A DNA stretch of 5,074 bases from DASPXK01 sp035637315 (GCA_035637315.1 DASPXK010000054.1:1-5074); one strand, 5' to 3'. Numbered from the stretch's first letter, positions 1 to 5,074 are shown. Notes: generated from the sequence alone by a model not told the origin. Numbers and translations: made by a program.

Positions 1-382
1 TCAGGACGGCCTGGTTCACCGCGTGCCATGCCGCGAGGCTAGAAAGGTCCAGATCCGTCAGCACGTCGCCATAGATCACGTAGAACGACTGGTCCAGGAA
101 GCGTTCGAGCCGCTTTGCCGCGCCCGCTGTGCCCAGGAGGCGGTCCTCCCAAGAGTAGACCAGCTTGATCCCGAAGGCCTCGCCATCCCCAAGGTGCCGC
201 ACGACGGCCTCGGCTCGATAGTGCAGGTTGATCGCGATCTCAGACACGCCATGTGCCCTGAGCAGGCCGACCGTGTGTTCCAGAAGAGGCCGGCCGTCGA
301 TGGGGAGCATCGGCTTTGGGCCCTCGAACTGGAGAGCCGCGAGACGGGTTCCCAGGCCGGCCGCGAGGACAAGCGCCTTCAT
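1..382 (-). CDS. Sugar-phosphate nucleotidyltransferase, N-terminal part (runs off left edge)
   Basis: Only the first 127 codons are present; the frame is open to the window edge. The enzyme family joins a sugar 1-phosphate to an NTP, giving the NDP-sugar used by cytoplasmic glycosyltransferases. Visible motifs are the nucleotide-binding signature LAAGLGTRL at residues 6-14, PKPMLPI at 22-28 with the conserved lysine K23, LGTAG at 83-87, and YGDV at 104-107 carrying the likely metal-binding aspartate D106. The overall pattern, including NLHY at 52-55, is closest by eye to the mannose-1-phosphate guanylyltransferase/glucose-1-phosphate thymidylyltransferase group, but the base and sugar cannot be decided from this half. 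The ATG at 382 is chosen because the GxGTRL motif follows at the usual distance; an in-frame GTG at 388 is an alternative. No good Shine-Dalgarno precedes it; an ops-like element sits 3 nt upstream. It is the first gene after the RfaH-like gene. Confidence 0.9.
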   Translation of the reverse strand, partial: MKALVLAAGLGTRLAALQFEGPKPMLPIDGRPLLEHTVGLLRAHGVSEIAINLHYRAEAVVRHLGDGEAFGIKLVYSWEDRLLGTAGAAKRLERFLDQSFYVIYGDVLTDLDLSSLAAWHAVNQAVL

Positions 383-385
383 GGA

Positions 386-397
386 CACGCTACCGCC
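386..397 (-). promoter_or_regulatory. ops-like element (RfaH recruitment and pause site)
   Basis: The minus strand reads GGCGGTAGCGTG. This is identical to the 12-base ops element that ends the enterobacterial JUMPStart sequence, where RNA polymerase pauses and RfaH binds the exposed non-template strand. Three features support it: it lies on the coding strand, in the gap between an RfaH-like gene and a polysaccharide gene, and 3 nt before the start codon of that gene. In E. coli, RfaH also recruits ribosomes to genes lacking a good Shine-Dalgarno, which fits the poor ribosome site here. The match is seen directly; function is inferred, and a chance match in GC-rich DNA cannot be excluded. Confidence 0.6.
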
Positions 398-402
398 GTC
401 CC

Positions 403-435
403 GGCACGTATGTAGCGGTCGGACGCGCGCGTGCC
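403..435 (-). promoter_or_regulatory. Inverted repeat in the leader upstream of the ops-like site
   Basis: The 6-nt arms GGCACG (430-435, read on the minus strand) and CGTGCC (403-408) are perfect complements separated by 21 nt. In RNA they could form a short GC-rich hairpin ending just before the ops-like element. No U-tract follows, so it is not an intrinsic terminator. It could be a pause-promoting or ribosome-site hairpin. The stem is short and may be coincidental. Confidence 0.3.
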
Positions 436-437
436 AG
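409..437 (-). promoter_or_regulatory. Weak candidate promoter ahead of the nucleotidyltransferase
   Basis: On the minus strand CTGGCA (437-432) is followed after 17 nt by TACATA (414-409). These match the sigma70 -35 box at 4 of 6 positions and the -10 box at 3 of 6. If used, transcription would begin only a few bases before the ops-like element. The match is poor, and read-through from the upstream genes is at least as likely. Confidence 0.2.
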
Positions 438-494
438 GCTTTGAGCTCTTCGATTGTGAGTCGGGAGCGAGGGTGAGGATCGCCCCCGCGCTCG

Positions 495-995
495 TCAGAC
501 TGCCGTCTTGAGGTGCTCTTCTGAGAGCTCGACGGGAACCAGTCGATGGAGTAGTTGGACCAGTACCCGTGAGCGACCACCCGGGGAGAGCGAGCGATCG
601 AAGATCGCTTCGAGGCATTCGAACGGGCCGCGGGTTATCGTGACCCGCTCGCCCGGGCGGAAGCGGGGCAGGCCGCCCGTCTGGTGGATCAAGTCCACGC
701 GCGCGATCAGGGCCCCTATAAGGCCATCCGGCAGCGCGCTCGGTCGGCCGCGGTCGCCCAGAAAGTACGCCACGTCCGGCGCGCATCTAGCCTGCAGCCA
801 CTGGTCCGATGGAACTTCCAGGCTCGCGAAGATGTAACACGGGAACAGCGGCTCCCAGTCTCGACGACCAGGCCGCGCCCGGCGTCTCCGTAGGATCGGC
901 AGGTACACGTTGATGCCACGCTGTTCGAGCGCGGCGGCGGCCTGATGCTCCTTCCGCGCTTTAGTGCGCGCGACGTACCAGGGCGCGCCAGCCAA
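495..995 (-). CDS. RfaH-like NusG paralogue (processive antiterminator)
   Basis: The NusG-family protein binds elongating RNA polymerase; RfaH-type paralogues are specialised to long polysaccharide operons. From the TTG at 995 it is 166 aa, close to E. coli RfaH (162 aa). The NGN domain begins with WYVARTKARKE (W6 to E16), has EPLFPCYIFA at 48-57 (E. coli has EPLFPNYLFV), and ends near 100. The KOW domain follows, with FRPGERVTITRGPF at 112-125 and EAIF at 129-132. By eye, the lysine at E. coli K10 is kept (K12), but H65 and T66, used for ops contact, align with Q and W. The start is uncertain: TTG 1019, GTG 1070, ATG 1109 and ATG 1217 are all in frame. The upstream codons have noticeably more A/T at third positions than the rest of the gene and encode nothing NusG-like, so a start just before the NGN tryptophan is preferred. 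The gene lies between the kinase and the nucleotidyltransferase. Confidence 0.88.
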   Translation of the reverse strand: MAGAPWYVARTKARKEHQAAAALEQRGINVYLPILRRRRARPGRRDWEPLFPCYIFASLEVPSDQWLQARCAPDVAYFLGDRGRPSALPDGLIGALIARVDLIHQTGGLPRFRPGERVTITRGPFECLEAIFDRSLSPGGRSRVLVQLLHRLVPVELSEEHLKTAV

Positions 996-1213
996 GCGGC
1001 CTGAAGTTCCCGTGATCAAGGCAAGCCCGGCGCCTTCCCCGTGGCCACCCGCCGTGCTTGAAAAATGCACGCCAGTTGACCCAGTGAGTTTCAAGTTCGT
1101 CCCACCCATTTCTAGAACCAGCCACCGAGCTCCTGCGGTCGCCTCCGGCCCAGAGCCGCGCGGGACGGAACTGGGCTGAAGCCCCCCAAGACCAGGAGGT
1201 CCGCTGACTCGGA
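996..1213. other. Non-coding spacer between kinase and RfaH-like genes
   Basis: This 218-nt stretch stays open in the RfaH frame, but its predicted peptide resembles no NGN domain and its codon third positions contain many more A/T bases than the flanking genes. Part of it (about 1057-1110) is AT-richer than its surroundings and carries short repeats. It may be a leader for the RfaH-like gene, a remnant of a mobile element, or a genuine N-terminal extension of that protein. No clear sigma70 promoter or intrinsic terminator was seen. Confidence 0.5.
1057..1107. repeat. Inverted repeat and spaced TTGA-type repeats, possible IS-end relic
   Basis: On the plus strand CTTGAAA (1057-1063) and TTTCAAG (1089-1095) form a perfect 7-nt inverted repeat around a 25-nt spacer. 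The stretch also holds related words about 18-20 nt apart: TTGAAAA at 1058, TTGACCC at 1076 and TTCGTCCC at 1096. This arrangement, ending in CCCACCC, recalls the multiple terminal repeats of IS21-family elements. No transposase gene is present, so this is only a possible solitary end. It could equally be a regulatory site. Confidence 0.3.
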
Positions 1214-2941
1214 TCATCGATGCTGCGGCTTCGTAGCCGCCCCCTCCTTCGCCGCCGCCCTGCCGTTTTCGCTTCCGTTGGGGCGCGAGCCGTATCCGTA
1301 TCCGTAGCCGTAGTCCGACGAATAGTAGTAGTAGCTCCCGGTCTTCTGGTGGTAGCGGTTGAGCACCGCCCCTTCCACGCGTCCGCCAACCTTCTCCAGG
1401 CTCTCTCGGGCATGGCGCACGGCCCCGACGCGGGTCTTTCGCGCGTTCACGACGAGCACAACACCGTCGACCTGGGGCGCGAGTGCCAGACAATCCGAGA
1501 CGACCAGGGATGGGGGGCTGTCGAAGATCACGTAATCCGCGAGCTGACTCAGCTCCTTGACGCGCGCCGCCATGCGGTTAGAGCCGAGCAGCTCCGAGGG
1601 ATTGGGCGGCAGCGGTCCCGAGGGCAGGACCCACAGATTGGGGACGTTCGTGGCCTGGGCGTAGTCGGCAGCCGGATTGTCCTGCAGGAGCAGGCTCGTC
1701 AGGCCCTGCTGGTTGGAGATCTCGAAGAGGTTGTGCACGCTCGGACGGCGCAAGTCAGCGTCGACCAGCAGCGTTCCAAAGCCGGCTTGCGCCAGAGTCA
1801 GGGCCAGGTTGGCGGCGGTGATCGTCTTGCCCTCGGCCGGACCCGCGCTGGTAATCAGCACGGTCCGCAGCGGCTTGTCGAGGCCAGTAAACTGCAGGTT
1901 GGTCCGCAGCACCCGGTACGCCTCTGCGTTGGAGGCATACCCGTAGCCACCGTAGCCGTAGCCATACCCGTATCCGTACCCATACCCTGCCTGAGTCTGC
2001 CCGTCCTCGCTCTCCTCTTTCGGCCTGGCCACGAGGCGCGACTTGGCGTCTTTGGGGAATTCTCCCACTACCGCGAGCGGGGACAGACCCAGCGCCGTGA
2101 GACGTTCGGGTGAAGATACGGTGTCGTTCAAGTGCTCCCTGAGCAGCACGACGCCGAGCGCGAGCGCAAGCCCTACCGCGGCCGCCAGCGCGGTGTTCAG
2201 CAGCACGTTTGGCCGGACGGGAAAGACCGGCAGCACCGCCGGCTCGACCACGTTCAACGTGTTGAGGCCCTTCGCCTCGGCCAGGCGGACCTCTTCAAAG
2301 CTGCGCAGCAGATTGGCGTGGGTCTGCTGGAGCTCCGACAGCTCCCTTCGCAGCAGGTTCGTCTCCACGTCACCGCTGTCGCTAGGCGCGCTGGTGGCAG
2401 AGCCCCTGGCCTTCAAGGCATCGAGCGCCTCGGTGCGCTGTTCGATCTCATGCGCCAGGCGGTCCACCTCGCGGGCGAGGTTCTCGCGCGAGGCCTGGAA
2501 GCGGCCCTGCTGAGCCGCCTCATTCTGCTGGATGAAGACATCGGCGATGGCGTTGGCCAGGTCCCTGGCGAGCGCCGGATCGGTATCCTCCACAAAGATC
2601 TGCATCAGCTGCGTGTCACGCACCAGCTTTACATCGACGCGCCGAGCCAGGCTTTCATAGCTGGCGTTGATTCCAAGGGTACGCCCGACTTGCTCCAGGA
2701 CTGGCCTGGTCTTGATCAGGTCCGCGTAGGTCTTGGCCACACGCTCGGCGCTCAACAGAGAGCTGTACTGGTCGGAGATCAGCGTGTTGCTGCCCTGGGT
2801 GACCAGCAGCTTGATGCTGGCCTGGTAGACCGGCGAGATCGAGCGGCTCGACATGTAGCTGGTGCCAGCCGCCAGCACGGTGCCAAGAACGAGCAGCCAC
2901 AGTCCCCGCCACAGCACGCTCAGATACCGCCGCAGGTCCAT
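1214..2941 (-). CDS. Chain-length determinant/tyrosine autokinase (Wzc-type BY-kinase)
   Basis: This 575-aa inner-membrane protein of exopolysaccharide or capsule export is an ATP-dependent autokinase whose C-terminal tyrosine phosphorylation cycle controls polymer length and output. The Wzz domain begins at the N-terminus with TM1 near residues 10-29. A coiled-coil region spans about 141-225, followed by the proline-rich stretch EPAVLPVFPVRP (233-244) and TM2 near 246-267. The cytoplasmic kinase domain has the oligomerisation motif E340-x2-R343-x2-R346, Walker A GPAEGKT (367-373, K372), Walker A' LLVDADLRRP (391-400) and Walker B VIFDSPP (471-477). The C-terminal tyrosine cluster is Y537-540 plus Y544, 546, 548 and 550. 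Unusually, a second Tyr-Gly tract with eight tyrosines lies at 319-335, in the TM2-kinase linker. The ATG at 2941 has AAGGTGG 7 nt upstream and begins 2 nt after the HTH gene's stop, so the two are co-transcribed. Fusion of both domains is as in proteobacterial Wzc, not the split Firmicutes form. Confidence 0.95.
   Translation of the reverse strand: MDLRRYLSVLWRGLWLLVLGTVLAAGTSYMSSRSISPVYQASIKLLVTQGSNTLISDQYSSLLSAERVAKTYADLIKTRPVLEQVGRTLGINASYESLARRVDVKLVRDTQLMQIFVEDTDPALARDLANAIADVFIQQNEAAQQGRFQASRENLAREVDRLAHEIEQRTEALDALKARGSATSAPSDSGDVETNLLRRELSELQQTHANLLRSFEEVRLAEAKGLNTLNVVEPAVLPVFPVRPNVLLNTALAAAVGLALALGVVLLREHLNDTVSSPERLTALGLSPLAVVGEFPKDAKSRLVARPKEESEDGQTQAGYGYGYGYGYGYGGYGYASNAEAYRVLRTNLQFTGLDKPLRTVLITSAGPAEGKTITAANLALTLAQAGFGTLLVDADLRRPSVHNLFEISNQQGLTSLLLQDNPAADYAQATNVPNLWVLPSGPLPPNPSELLGSNRMAARVKELSQLADYVIFDSPPSLVVSDCLALAPQVDGVVLVVNARKTRVGAVRHARESLEKVGGRVEGAVLNRYHQKTGSYYYYSSDYGYGYGYGSRPNGSENGRAAAKEGAATKPQHR
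1289..1333 (-). repeat. C-terminal tyrosine cluster, YYYY plus YG repeat (coding)
   Basis: Codons 537-551 of the kinase encode four consecutive tyrosines, then SSD, then four Tyr-Gly pairs. In BY-kinases this is the tail phosphorylated in trans by neighbouring subunits. The repeat uses both TAC and TAT and several Gly codons, so it is not a pure DNA microsatellite. Confidence 0.85.
1937..1987 (-). repeat. Internal Tyr-Gly tract in the kinase linker (coding)
   Basis: Codons 319-335 encode an alternating Gly-Tyr run with one extra glycine, eight tyrosines in all. It lies between TM2 and the EX2RX2R motif. At DNA level it is an imperfect 6-nt repeat of TAC/TAT followed by GGN, so it could vary in copy number by slippage or recombination. 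It resembles the C-terminal tract and may be derived from it. Confidence 0.85.
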
Positions 2942-2943
2942 CG

Positions 2944-3264
2944 TCAGTCCACCTTGTCGCCGTTTTGCTCGGTCTGTGCGCGCTGCCCGTCAGCTCCACC
3001 TCGCACGCCGGTCGCGCGCAGCAGGTCCATCAGGTCGCCCTTGAAGAACAAAGTCTTGCGACCCACCTTCCGCCCGACTAGCTGCCCGCTGTGCATCAGG
3101 CGGTACAACGTTGAACGACTCGCCCGCAGATATGCCGCCGCTTCGTTGAAGCTCAGGAGGATCTCCTCGTCCCGAATGAGCGCTGAGATGCGCGGCTCAC
3201 TGGCGTGTACCTGGTCCTCGATTCTTCGAACTCTGGCCCGCCGCGGTGACACGCCAGGAGACAT
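2944..3264 (-). CDS. Excisionase-type helix-turn-helix DNA-binding protein
   Basis: This 106-aa protein has one central winged helix-turn-helix of the MerR/excisionase class. At residues 37-85, FNEAAAYLRAS forms the first helix, RSTLYRLMHSGQL the recognition helix, and VGRKVGRKTLFFKGDLMDLL the wing and last helix. The N-terminus is basic (RRARVRR at 8-14) and the C-terminus is polar and probably disordered. Such domains occur in phage excisionases and in small host regulators. There is no integrase nearby, and it is the first gene of a polysaccharide operon, so a role as a local regulator is more likely; this is inference. The ATG at 3264 follows AGGA with a 9-nt spacer and lies about 22 nt from the predicted transcription start. 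Its stop is 2 nt from the kinase start codon. It may bind the repeats around its own promoter. Confidence 0.85.
   Translation of the reverse strand: MSPGVSPRRARVRRIEDQVHASEPRISALIRDEEILLSFNEAAAYLRASRSTLYRLMHSGQLVGRKVGRKTLFFKGDLMDLLRATGVRGGADGQRAQTEQNGDKVD
2949..2955 (-). promoter_or_regulatory. Ribosome binding site of the kinase gene
   Basis: AAGGTGG on the minus strand lies 7 nt before the ATG at 2941, inside the last codons of the HTH gene. This supports the chosen start and translational linkage between the two genes. Confidence 0.6.
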
Positions 3265-3292
3265 ATTGACCCATCCTGAAGCAGCTCAGCCG

Positions 3293-3321
3293 ATTGTAGC
3301 GTCGTTGAGAAGTTTTGTCAA
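3293..3321 (-). promoter_or_regulatory. Strong sigma70-type promoter of the HTH-kinase operon
   Basis: On the minus strand, a perfect -35 box TTGACA (3321-3316) is followed by a 17-nt spacer and TACAAT (3298-3293), a 5/6 match to the -10 consensus. Transcription would start near 3286, giving a leader of about 22 nt to the ATG at 3264. The area is AT-richer than the genes. The -10 flank and spacer contain one copy of a repeated 8-mer, so a repressor could occlude it. Confidence 0.8.
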
Positions 3322-3389
3322 TTGTTTGCGAAAACACGACGCTGAGGTGTAGGTCGATGCCCATTTGCGACGACCTTTGGCAGCGTCGT
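3298..3389. repeat. Operator-like short repeats around the promoter
   Basis: The 8-mer AGCGTCGT occurs at 3298-3305 and 3382-3389, and its reverse complement at 3336-3343. The 7-mer TTTGCGA occurs twice in the same orientation, at 3325-3331 and 3364-3370, 39 nt apart. The first two 8-mers form an inverted repeat that straddles the -35 box, with one arm in the spacer next to the -10. This looks like binding sites for a regulator, possibly the HTH protein encoded just downstream. Copies 3369-3374 and 3385-3390 could also pair as a 6-nt stem (GACGAC/GTCGTC) right after the upstream gene's stop, but there is no U-tract. Confidence 0.5.
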
Positions 3390-3391
3390 CT

Positions 3392-3931
3392 CTAGCGCCT
3401 TAGCGCCATCATGCCAGCCAGCGCCGCGACGGCCGCTGCACCCGCCCCGACCACGCTCAGGAGGGCCACGCCGACGAGCTCTCGCAGGAGCGCTGGGCCG
3501 CCCCCAGCCCGGGCCGCGCCGTCAAATGGGCTGCCATCAGATTTGGCAGCTGGCCTCTCGACCGGCTCCGCGGCGGGCGCGCCGAGCGTCAGCTCGGGGG
3601 CCGGGGGCGCCGTTGGCGTCTGCGCCCGTTCAGACTGCATGCCGGGCGCGGTCACGCTTGCGCTCTGCGTCGGGGCCGACGGCGTGGGTGGCAACTCCGC
3701 GGGCGCCTCTGGCGCAGCCGCGATCGAGGGCTCCACTCGCGGCACGGTGGTCGGAGGAGCAGGCGGCGGTGGCAACGGAGTCGCTCGCGCAGGCGGTGTG
3801 GTTGGCTGGGTAGGGACGGGGCCGGCCGTCTGGCCGAAGGCCTGGCCCCACTCGCCGCCGGCGGCAGCGAGCGCGATCAACATCGCCAGGGCGGTGACCG
3901 TCCACCTGCCTGGGGCCGGCGAGTGGCTCAC
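3392..3931 (-). CDS. Small Pro/Ala-rich exported protein with C-terminal membrane anchor
   Basis: I recognise no family for this 179-aa protein. Residues 1-33 look like a signal peptide: R9, then a hydrophobic core at about 11-25, and a possible cleavage near AFG-Q. Residues 36-145 are low-complexity and dominated by Pro, Ala and Thr, including PPPPAPP at 54-60. Such linkers are typically extended and outside the membrane. Residues 152-176 are a hydrophobic helix rich in Gly, Ala, Val and Leu, ending in the basic tail RR, as in a C-terminal anchor or sorting signal. The GTG at 3931 overlaps the DUF4012 stop by 4 nt, implying translational coupling. GGAG directly abuts that GTG, which is too close to act as its ribosome site, so the start is uncertain; ATG 3883 would remove half the signal peptide. 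Partnership with the DUF4012 protein is inferred from coupling alone. Confidence 0.7.
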   Translation of the reverse strand: MSHSPAPGRWTVTALAMLIALAAAGGEWGQAFGQTAGPVPTQPTTPPARATPLPPPPAPPTTVPRVEPSIAAAPEAPAELPPTPSAPTQSASVTAPGMQSERAQTPTAPPAPELTLGAPAAEPVERPAAKSDGSPFDGAARAGGGPALLRELVGVALLSVVGAGAAAVAALAGMMALRR

Positions 3932-5074
3932 CTCCGGCCCGGGCCCGTTTCGGCCAGCTGAGGCTGAAGCTTCAACTCCAGGTGCTCGTCTCTTCGCAGA
4001 ACCACCAACTGGGCTGCCTCAAGGACTGGCTCGTTGGTTTCGCTCGGCCGGCCAGCTTCCCGCTGCACAATGATATTGAGCGGATAGGCCGGCGCTCCGG
4101 CCTGCTTCTGAGCGACCAACCTGTAGCGGACGCCGCCCAACAGGGGCGGCGCTGGTCCGCGGTAGTGGAGAGTGATGGTGCGCTCCTCGCCCGGCTGGAG
4201 GCCGAAGAATCCACCGAAGACCTGTTTATCCAGCTCGTAATAGCGATCGATTGGCCCTTCGAGTCCTTCGGCCATCAAGAGGTCGCTTCCCTTGGGAACG
4301 TAGACGCGCAGCCAGTCACCCCAGTAGCCTGGCAGCTTCTTCATGGACCAGGTTCCGACGTCGAATACGGAGCCGTCCGCCTCGCTCTGCTCCCACGCCG
4401 CCGCCTGGTCCGAATAGCCATTTCGGTAACGCAGGACCAGCGTCCGCTCAGCGGTGTCTGTCCCTTCCGCCCACCGCACGGCGTATGAGGCAGCTTTGGA
4501 CACGAATTGGTTTACCTCGCTATAGGTGACGGTGGTGTCGACGGCGAAGAGGTAGTCGGAGTTGAGTTCCTCGCGCATCGCACCGTCCCAACCCATCTGG
4601 ACCGCCAGTGCCTGGGCCTCGGCGTCGTCGAGGTACACCTGGAGGTGCTTCTCCTGGACGAGCCGGCTGAGCGCGCCGGTAAGGCTGGACAGTCGCGCCG
4701 CATCGATCGACAGCAGCCGCTCGAACACTGCCCGATAGACAGCCGGGAGGCTCCGGGCCTTCCCGGCGCGGATGCTCGCCTCCTTGACGACCCGAAAGAA
4801 GTCCGAAGCTTCGAGGCTCAGGTCCCAGTCAGGCAGCTCTACCGGCCCGGTCACCTCGAGGATTGCGCGGACTGCCTCGTCGTCGAGGGCGATGACACCA
4901 TCAATCGGTGTCCCCTGGTCGGCCGCCCAGAATCGCTCGACCTGCCGAGCGCTGGATGGGAAGTCGGCCCACCAGTTGGCGTCGCGGACGTACCAGGCCC
5001 CGAACGCCATGTAGCGCTCAAAGGGCCAGGGCGGGGGGATCCGTTCGCGCTGGCTGTTGTCCCAGGCAGGGCTA
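3928..5074 (-). CDS. DUF4012 family protein, C-terminal part (runs off right edge)
   Basis: The visible 381 codons are the C-terminal part; the frame is open to the right edge and continues upstream of the internal Met at 5010. The match to DUF4012 rests on its recognisable core: a proline-rich PPPWPFERYM stretch, then WYVRDANWWADFPSSA, then DGVIALDDEAVRAILEVTGPVEL. In other members the equivalent is typically RDANWSPDFPTSA followed by DGVIAIDP and LLEVTGPV. The family is of unknown biochemical function and is often found near exopolysaccharide and cell-envelope genes, especially in Chloroflexota and Actinobacteria. The remaining C-terminal half is beta-rich in appearance, with no transmembrane segment. 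The N-terminus, where a membrane helix would be expected, lies outside the window. Its TGA overlaps the next gene's GTG, so the two are probably one transcription unit. Confidence 0.85.
   Translation of the reverse strand, partial: SPAWDNSQRERIPPPWPFERYMAFGAWYVRDANWWADFPSSARQVERFWAADQGTPIDGVIALDDEAVRAILEVTGPVELPDWDLSLEASDFFRVVKEASIRAGKARSLPAVYRAVFERLLSIDAARLSSLTGALSRLVQEKHLQVYLDDAEAQALAVQMGWDGAMREELNSDYLFAVDTTVTYSEVNQFVSKAASYAVRWAEGTDTAERTLVLRYRNGYSDQAAAWEQSEADGSVFDVGTWSMKKLPGYWGDWLRVYVPKGSDLLMAEGLEGPIDRYYELDKQVFGGFFGLQPGEERTITLHYRGPAPPLLGGVRYRLVAQKQAGAPAYPLNIIVQREAGRPSETNEPVLEAAQLVVLRRDEHLELKLQPQLAETGPGRR

Noticed and set aside
495..1493. Long version of the RfaH-like protein (332 aa), or one starting at ATG 1217 with an ATGA overlap
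   Set aside because: The first part overlaps the kinase C-terminus in another frame and is Arg-rich shadow sequence. The stretch 996-1213 lacks NGN similarity and has weak third-position coding signal, so a start near the NGN tryptophan is preferred.
1289..1987. CRISPR-like repeats from the GTA-CC(G/C) words
   Set aside because: They are 6-nt in-frame repeats encoding Tyr-Gly, with no unique spacers.
1220..2113. 297-codon open frame on the plus strand
   Set aside because: It is antisense to the kinase domain, whose Walker motifs clearly identify the real frame; the translated product is Arg/Val/Gln-rich with no family features.
2132..3352. 406-codon open frame on the plus strand
   Set aside because: It runs antisense to the kinase and HTH genes, has no recognisable domain, and is explained by high GC third positions that remove stop codons.
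3369..3390. Intrinsic terminator after the Pro-rich gene
   Set aside because: A GACGAC/GTCGTC stem with a 10-nt loop exists, but it is only 6 nt long and is followed by GCAAATGGG rather than a U-tract; it fits the operator repeats better.
3411..4073. 220-codon Ala/Gly-rich frame on the plus strand
   Set aside because: It is a mirror of the Pro/Ala-rich protein (Pro and Ala codons give Gly and Ala-like codons on the other strand) and spans two minus-strand genes.
4772..5014. Short plus-strand frame near the right edge
   Set aside because: It is antisense to the conserved DUF4012 core and has no domain or ribosome site.

Overview
The window reads as one edge of an exopolysaccharide or capsule biosynthesis locus in a GC-rich bacterium. 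All credible genes lie on the minus strand, so the locus reads from high to low coordinates. A DUF4012 protein, a one-piece Wzz plus bacterial tyrosine kinase, a near-consensus sigma70-type promoter and the GC content suggest a Chloroflexota-like or Actinobacteria-like host. This is inference: no rRNA or other phylogenetic marker is present.

Layout in transcription order: (1) <5074-3928, the C-terminal part of a DUF4012 protein, overlapped by 4 nt by (2) 3931-3392, a small Pro/Ala-rich protein with a predicted signal peptide and C-terminal membrane anchor. (3) 3391-3265, an intergenic region with a strong promoter (TTGACA, 17 nt, TACAAT) embedded in inverted and direct short repeats. (4) 3264-2944, an excisionase-type helix-turn-helix protein. 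(5) 2941-1214, a 575-aa chain-length determinant/tyrosine autokinase with two Tyr-Gly tracts. (6) 1213-996, an apparently non-coding stretch, locally AT-richer, with IS-end-like repeats. (7) about 995-495, an RfaH-type NusG paralogue. (8) 494-383, a leader holding an exact copy of the enterobacterial ops element on the coding strand. (9) 382-<1, the N-terminal part of a sugar-phosphate nucleotidyltransferase.

Proposed working model: the HTH protein and the promoter control entry into the cluster, and the kinase controls polymer length and export. The RfaH-like protein would load on RNA polymerase at the ops-like site just after its own gene and keep polymerase and ribosomes moving through the downstream sugar-nucleotide and glycosyltransferase genes. 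The exact 12-base ops match, next to an RfaH homologue in what looks like a non-proteobacterial genome, is the most interesting observation. Its function is inferred only from sequence and position.
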